A stretch of 64,000 bases of DNA from Spinacia oleracea (Eukaryota > Streptophyta > Magnoliopsida > Caryophyllales > Amaranthaceae), in the NCBI RefSeq assembly GCF_020520425.1, contig NC_079492.1, positions 1,178,001 to 1,242,000 on the forward strand, read 5' to 3'. The first letter of the stretch is position 1, and each line of letters starts with the position of its first letter. The notes beneath the pieces were generated by a model that saw only the letters and a list, made by a program, of their open reading frames with translations, had not been told where the DNA came from and did no database searches. The translations under genes were made by a program, and so were the position numbers. Below, piece by piece: positions 57,154 through 64,000 of this stretch.

Positions 57154-57158
57154 CTTTG

Positions 57159-60119
57159 TAAATAGATCTTAATACCCAGTATGTACTAAGTTTCGCCTTG
57201 GTCCATCATTGATGAATAATTTCAAATCTAAGTCATTAGCATTTGAATGTTATTTCACAATAGAGAGATATGTGTGTGATACACATAGGACCAATTAAGT
57301 TTTATGTACTCCCACTAAACTTCTTATATATCTATAAGAATCATGTACATTTTATGAAACTAAAGTACTTATTAGCTTCACTAAAATACATTTCTAATTC
57401 CCAATTGCTTGCTTAAATCTGTACTTAGATTTTATAAGCCAGCTTTCCTTTTCAAGCATTTATTTGGATCCACAAATCCTATGACATACCATGTACATAG
57501 TTTATTCCAACATTTTATTGAGGAATTATTTTGTCATCCAATTGCCATATGTACCAATATGCAATCATTGCTTGATTTATAGACTTGAGCATTACGATTA
57601 TGCATGAGGTTTCAACACAATCCACGCCGTGAATTTGCTTGTAACCTTTAGCAACTAATCTAGCTTTGTGTGTGAACACAATTTCATGTTTCATGGTTTT
57701 TATCCTTAAAACAAACTTGCAACCAATAGGTGTGAAACTATTCTTGCAAATCAACAAAATTTCAATTTTGTCATCAAAACACTGAGTATGTTTTATGGCC
57801 TCTAACCATTTAAAACATTTGAGTCTATATATGGCCTCTAACCATTTTAGGGAATCTGGGTTTCGTCATAGCTTTCTTACAGGTCACAAACTCATTAATC
57901 TACATAATAATAGTTTGACTGCAAGTTGTAGGTTTCTTCACTATCTAATAGAAGAATTGCATAGTTTCAGTGACCTGAACTCCATGTTTCTTCACTATCT
58001 AATAGAAGAATCTCATAGTTTCAGTGATTTGAACTCTATGCCTACTTGGGTATAGAACATCAAACAATAGAATATCAATAGCCACTTGAAAGTCCTTTGA
58101 ATATTCTGTTCTCCTTGAAGCACTTGTAAAGTCTTCTAAGAGATGTCTATTCTTTAAAGCCACTTCTAAAGTCCTTAAAGAATAAGTTCGGATTTTCTGA
58201 AGCACTTCGAAAAGCCTCCGGAATGTCCGTTTATGTTTGTTGTTCGCCTCGAAAACTTTCGAGGTCTATTTTCTCCCACTTGTCATTTTGGAAACAAATC
58301 CCCAAAAGGACATTATTTCGAGCAAACAAACATTATGTTCTCAAAAATTTGTGGTAGAAACAATACCCTTGTGTCTCATCACAATGAAACATATACTATA
58401 CTTGGGACTTAGTTTGTTGAATAACAAACACTAAGCTCCCACTGAGTTTAAGAACTCTTTAGATATATTATGAAAATATATACTGAAATTACTTTTCAAT
58501 AGCTTTGACGAATTTGGTTTAGTTTGGTGGTAGTTGAGCATTTTGTTTTTAGAAATTATAGGAAAGTTCTTTATGATTCATCATTGATCGAATCAAGTAC
58601 TAATTGACTTCGATCATTCCAACTTAGATATGCCATATCTTATGGAGCTAGATCGTGAAATTACAACACACAATCATTGATGATCATATTTGGTCTTAAA
58701 GTAATCATCGACATGATCTAACTTAGATCTTTATGATTTCTTGCCAAGTGGATTTTATACTTCTGAATCTTTGAACTAGCCAAACAGATTCAAACTTATA
58801 TCACATTTGAGTAAATAAACCTATATTCACTCAAATCTATGTGAAATAATAAAGTCATAAAACCTTTCTTTAGCTTTGAACTCTATGTCTAGGCGTTCTA
58901 ACAATAGTTCATATCTTTTGTTACTTTTAACAAGTAAGACTAGCTTGTCTTGAATTGATCTAGAAATCAATCAACTTTCAAAAGTCCATCAAAATAGAGC
59001 TTTTGAATGTTAACTTGTTGATATGGTCTAAGCAACAATGCCAAAGATTAGTGGAACTCAAATCAAGGGGTTGATTTGAACCTAGTAAAGTTCTTATTGT
59101 TAAAGATTTTTTTGTTTTAATCAAGCATATTGACTCAACCCGTAATTGACCATTTCATTCAAATAAACAAACAAACATTGTTTTTGTTTTTCTTGAATGT
59201 GAGTCTTTCTGTGTTCGAAGCAGAAATTTAGGTATGTTGATTATGTAACAAAATAGCCATTAAGTTCCAGCCTCTAAAAGGACTTAAAAGCAACCAAATG
59301 ATCCTACAACTAATGTAGCATTTCCATGCTTCATTTCCCACTTGTAGGTCATTATTGTAGCCTAGTTTCCATTGTTTGAGTTATTACCGAAGTAAGAACC
59401 ACAAGCGGTATATGATACCAAGGAAGTATGATTGCTAGGACACTATTCTTTAAACATAAACTTATAGGTAGAAACGAAATCGTAAAATTTCTTTCATTTG
59501 TTCCTTTGTTTTCCTATTTCTTGTACCCTTTCTTATAGTCTTAAGAATTGAATTCCTAGTGTTGACTTTTATACTTTGTTTAGACATGTCCAATGTCACC
59601 CCAACAAAGTTCTTACCATTTATGTTGAATATTCTGTTTCAACTAGATGATCTTACCAGAAGCTTCTAAAGTTCTCTAAGCATCGATCTATTCGAATGTC
59701 TAAGTACTAGACTCATTCGAGAATGAAATGGACAAAGATATTAGGTTGTTAACCATTGGTAAAGCTGAGCGTTTAAAATCAATGCTTTATGATCTCAAAA
59801 CTACATTGTATTTTGAATCCACAAGCACCAATCGGTTCGCCATTCGATTTTGATATTCGAAAAAACCATAAAAGTCGATATAAGAAACGTGCATTTTAAA
59901 TTGCTCACTTTCTCTCTTTTCCGTGAATCGTTCTTGGATTCACTACCAATCGAGGAAATTTACTGTTACCTTTCTAAAAGGATTTACTGCAGTGCAAGAT
60001 ATTTAAATAATTAAAACATACATTGAAGCATGCAAAGTCTAAACATTTATCATGAGTAATAACTTGAAAATTAAAGCAATCATGCAATTTTAACAAGTTA
60101 TTGGCATTTTATTCGAATT
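57159..60119 (-). pseudogene. Decayed gag-pol of the older minus-strand copia element
   Basis: Stop-filled remnant continuing from 46673 across the young insertion. Reverse transcriptase is recognisable near 57515-57700 on the minus strand (KARLVAKGYKQIHGVDC, then MLKSI and IWQLDDK). The segment around 58230-58300 corresponds to the integrase-RT linker of the intact element (53080-53130). Spacing agrees with a nearly full-length but heavily mutated coding region ending, at its gag start, near 60000. Confidence 0.7.
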
Positions 60120-62394
60120 TATTGTTCCGGCAGGTGTGAATAAAATGATTCCAAGACCCTAAAATCATTGAAGAATTAAGCACATTATGTATTTTGACTC
60201 AATTCTAAAATATTCTAGGTAAGCAAAAGCCTTTTGCTAATAGTCTAGAAACTACTCTTGGTTGATAGGTACGTCTAAGAACTTATTAGGTAAACCTATC
60301 GATTTTGCCACGACATAAAAGGACTCCTTACTTATATCGTTGAGTTTCACCAAAACTAACATGTACTCAATTATTTGTGTACCTTACCCCTTTAGTATCG
60401 ATAAGTAACACCTCGCTATGGCGGAAAACTATTACTAAGATCGATGTAAAGGATATCCAAGTAAGTGTTATTTTGGCATGGCACCTTTTAACTCAATTTT
60501 TAAGTTTGGAACTTAAGGCTCTTACTATGTTGGTTAGATTTTAAGTGAACTAAAATCCTTAATCATGCAACATAAGCAAGCTTTGATCTCATGCATATTT
60601 AAGACATATTTAAAAGTAATAAATAACTTAAAACATGCATAAGATAAATGTGATCTAGTATGGCCCGATTTCAACTTGAAGCTTCAACTTTAAAGTCCGT
60701 CTTGAAAATCTCCGTGGGAGGCGCCATTTTCTTCAAATCGGATAAGCTATAATTAAACTAATTACAACTATTTGATGGTACGCAGACCATATTTGAATTG
60801 AAAAACAGTTTTGGTACTTTAGACCAATTACATTCAAATTAATGATACGCATACCATATTTTCTATCCTATTTGGGCCATACTAGTCACTTCATAACCTG
60901 CAAAATAGTACATATACAATATATACCATTCATCCATTCATTATCATGAATGGCCCACATAGCTGGTTAGTAAAACACGTTATGCATCACATAAATATTT
61001 GCAGCAATTAATTAAGGGCACCAATAATCTACCAATTATTCAGTCCTTATTAATTCTAATCAAGTTGTTTAACCTTAAAGGATTTGTAGACCTAATCAAG
61101 AGTTTATGACTAAAAATTCTCCCACTTAAACCAATAAATTCATATGCTTTACTAATTTTAAACATAAAAATGTATTTCTAGTCTAACCGGAAAAATACAA
61201 ATTTAATTAAAATTTAAAGCTCATATAAATTTATAATCGAATCCATTAATTTAATTTATTTCAGTTTAATTAAACGAATTTAAATTAATTCAAGATTTAA
61301 TTTTAGTAAAATAATTAGTATAAATAAAATTTATAATAATTATAATATTCAAAATTAAAATCCAAGAAAACAATTTAAATTACGAATTTTAAAATTAATT
61401 AAAATCGTTTCCGAACTGAAAATTAAAATTAAATTCAAAGCGCATCAATCGAGCCAAGACGAGGACATGGGCTTGCGTCCATGACCCGTCGAGTCCTCGA
61501 GGCAGCATCGCCCCACGAGTGATCGCACGGCAAGGCTCGAGCAGCTGCCACGCGCAAACGCAGCAAGCCGAGCCACACTTGCGCGCAGCATCGCTCGTTG
61601 CTTCGTAGCGCAGCAGCTGCTTGGCGAGGCTGGGCGAGGCAGCCCTCGTGTTGCGAGGCACTGCTCGCTGCCCGCGCGCGCGCCTGCCTTCTCGCTCGCC
61701 TTGCTTCTTCGCCCATCCGCCCATGCATCATCGCAGCACTCGACGCAAGGCAGGGCTGCTGCCTTGTGCTCGCGTGCTACTCGCCTTGCTCGCTGCATTC
61801 GTACCGCATGGGCGACGAGCTCCCTTGCTCGTCGTTGCATGCCTGCACTATACAACACCCCTTAAGGGTAACACGTAGCGTCCATTGCTTTGTGCGTGCA
61901 AGTTTTATGAGCGAATTGCAAAAAAATTAAAAATTTTATTTTCAAAATTAATGACAAATTAATAAATCATTTTAATTTCATAATTTTAGGGCGAAAAATC
62001 GAAAATTTATTAATTAATTGATTTCCGATTAACATGGATTCAAGTCTAGGTCATAAAAATTTAAAACTTAACACAAATTTACAATTTTTATGGTGGTTTT
62101 TAATCATAGGTATCTAATTAAATTATTAATTAATTATGAAAATCAAATTAATTCTAAATTATTCCAATTTTCAACAAATTAATCATAATTACAAATTAGA
62201 TTGCATAATTAACAAGGCTAGGCATTCAAACTTGTTAAACATATACAGTAGGTCAATCAAAAATTCAAGATTTATCAACAAGAATCGCAAATATTTAATT
62301 TAACATCTTAAATTTACAAACTTTTGCGTTCGAAAAACTAAAACCTTCGAAAAGTCATAGTTAGGCTTCGAATTTGGAAATTCTGGTTTCGGCG
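60120..62394 (-). other. 5' leader of the older copia element
   Basis: Colinear in reverse with 48307-50800 of the young element, including the GC-rich core (61440-61860) and the CCCTTAAGGG palindrome at about 61858-61868. It stops abruptly at 62394, where the young element has 250 bp more up to its primer-binding site. ORFs in the GC-rich part are artefacts. Confidence 0.75.
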
Positions 62395-62952
62395 TGTTGC
62401 TTTTGTATGCGGGTTTAGGTTGTATTGTTTTTGCGAGATCATCCTCGATCTTTATTCCCACATCATAAACTCTTTTGAAAGTGTCAAGTCCCAGGTACCT
62501 AAGGTGTTGTCTGTAAGCCGGGTCCAGGTTGTCAATGAATTTTTGGACCAATTCTGTTTCGGGAGGCCTATTGATTAGTTGGGCCGCCTGATCCCTCCAT
62601 CTAGAAAAGTAGGTTGTCAAACCCTCATTTTTCTTTTGGAAGAGAACTTCCAGCTCGCGCATGGTGACTTGAAAATCCATGTTCGACGAGTATTGCTTGA
62701 TGAAGACATTGACAAAGTCTTCCCAAGAGGGGAAGAGCTTAGGGTCCTGGTGATAGTACCGTTTGAGCGGCACAGGTTCCAAGGACAAAGGAAAGGCAGG
62801 TAAATACATGGACTTGTCCACGCCTTTCAAGTTCATGGTATTCACAAAGCTCAATAGATGATCACGGGGATTGTCCGTGGCTTTAAACTTTGGTAAGTCA
62901 GATGAAATAAAATTTTCTGGTAGTTTGCCAGGAAAAGGTTCAGGATCGAGGG
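62395..62952 (-). pseudogene. Gypsy gag fragment fused to the copia leader
   Basis: 558 bp matching 41786-42343 of the gypsy gag gene without any length change and with about a dozen substitutions seen (roughly 98% identity by eye). It encodes the middle of gag (from about NAMNLKGVDKSMYL to DLAKTIQ). The join to copia leader at 62394/62395 is blunt, with little or no shared sequence. The right end abuts a copia LTR. The primer-binding site expected here is absent. Confidence 0.85.
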
Positions 62953-64000
62953 TGTTAGGTTATGATACATATGACATTACATAGATCATGCGGAAACAAC
63001 CATTAACCCAGGACAACATATTATTTACACATAATCATATAGCATAATTTAGATGCATACTCTTTGTTGCGTGCCCTCCCTAGCTGCGCCCGAACCGAAC
63101 AAGAACAAGTCTTTAGGACTCCAAGTGTCGTCCCTCCGTAGATAGTCCACAGCACGTCCGGATCCGCCTTAAGATTGACCAACTAGAATCGCCCTTAAGG
63201 TACTAGAAAATTTCGGCACTTTTATGAGCAAGATGTGTGTTTTAATTTTCTCTCAAAAAAAAACTCGCTTTTGAATACTTTGAAACTCCTTATAAATTGT
63301 GAGCCCTAGCCTCATATTTATAGGGGTATGGAAAGGGAATCGAAATCCTATTCAGATACAAATTAATTAAACCTAGAATCCTACAAGAACTCTAATTTAA
63401 TTAATTTATCAAATAGAATTAGGAATTTAATCATTAACCGAACTCTGCATGTTTTAGGAAACGTGCACGAACACAAACACTTGCACACACACGCACGGCA
63501 GCCACGATGGGCCCCATGCGTGTGCGCGAGCAGCAGCCCACGCAGCGCCCGCTCGCGCTGCGCGCTGCGCGTGCTGTGCGCGCTGCGCAGCCTGCTGGGC
63601 CTGGCCTTGCGCTGGGCCTGGCGTGGCTGTTTGTGTGGCGCGCTTGGCTTGCTGGGCGATGGCCTGGCTTCGTGCTGGGCCTCGTCCGGCACGCCTCGTC
63701 CGATGCTTATTCGTACGATGCGCTTCCGATTAAATTTTCCGATTCCGGAATTCATTTCCGATACGAACAATATTTAATATTTCCGATTCCGGAATTAATT
63801 TCCGTTTTGAACAAATATTTAATATTTCCGTTTCCGGAATTATTTTCCGATTCCGGTAATATTTCCGATTCTGACAATATTTCCGTTTCCGACAATATTT
63901 CCGATTCTGGCAATATTTCCATTTCCGATAATATTTTCCGATACGTACCATGTTTCCGTTTCCGGCAACATCTACGACTTGGATAATATTTATATTTCCG
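62953..64000 (-). mobile_element. Copia-family LTR, cut by the window end
   Basis: It starts TGTTAGGTTATGATACATAT and follows the LTR through its GC-rich part (63480-63710) and into the TTTCCG-type array, about 1050 of 1380-1430 bp. It could be the 5' LTR of the older minus-strand element or a separate solo LTR inserted in gypsy gag sequence. Confidence 0.88.

Overview
This is a nuclear genome window from a flowering plant. It has three clear spliced or nuclear-type plant genes, AT-rich introns with GT/AG borders, Stowaway-type MITEs (ends like CTCCCTCC...GGAGGGAG with TA duplications), an Au-like SINE and nested LTR retrotransposons. The abundance of TACGGAGTA-like words and the LTR families remind me of Amaranthaceae (spinach, beet, quinoa), but that is only an impression.

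Region 1 (1-29 kb) is gene-bearing and runs on the + strand. It holds an intronless nuclear gene for mitochondrial ribosomal protein S10 (1680-2009), a 16-exon EH-domain ATPase of the EHD1/EHD2 type (3039-8278, 544 aa), a 19-exon DEMETER/ROS1-like 5-methylcytosine DNA glycosylase (11134-18505, 1147 aa), a tRNA-Lys(CTT)-like gene with a damaged acceptor stem (20184-20256), and a single-exon plant-specific protein with FEF and SADELF motifs (27530-28453). The spaces and introns carry four complete Stowaway MITEs, a SINE with a 17-bp target duplication, a Mutator-like foldback element with a MITE inside one terminal repeat, and several tandem repeats.

Region 2 (30-43.4 kb) is a minus-strand Ty3/gypsy element that appears non-autonomous. 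It has a 3' LTR with polypurine tract, gag and protease reading frames separated by a frameshift, and no visible reverse transcriptase or integrase. An antisense, intron-containing ORF resembles the DUF7745/plant-mobile-domain type. Its non-coding parts contain five copies of a paired-hairpin module and two tandem arrays. A solo LTR nested inside another solo LTR, both with perfect 5-bp duplications, sits in its 3' part.

Region 3 (43.4-64 kb) is a decayed minus-strand Ty1/copia element inserted in the gypsy 5' region. It is itself split by a young, apparently intact plus-strand element of the same family (46679-57153; equal 1378-bp LTRs, two differences noticed by eye, target duplication CTTTG, one 1328-aa gag-pol ORF). 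At its far end the decayed element carries a 558-bp piece of gypsy gag where its primer-binding region should be, and then another LTR that runs out of the window. In all, six LTR copies of one copia family lie within about 32 kb.

The three protein genes are unrelated in function: mitochondrial translation, endocytic membrane remodelling and DNA demethylation. Exon borders were assigned by eye from splice consensus and family similarity, and all identity statements are visual.
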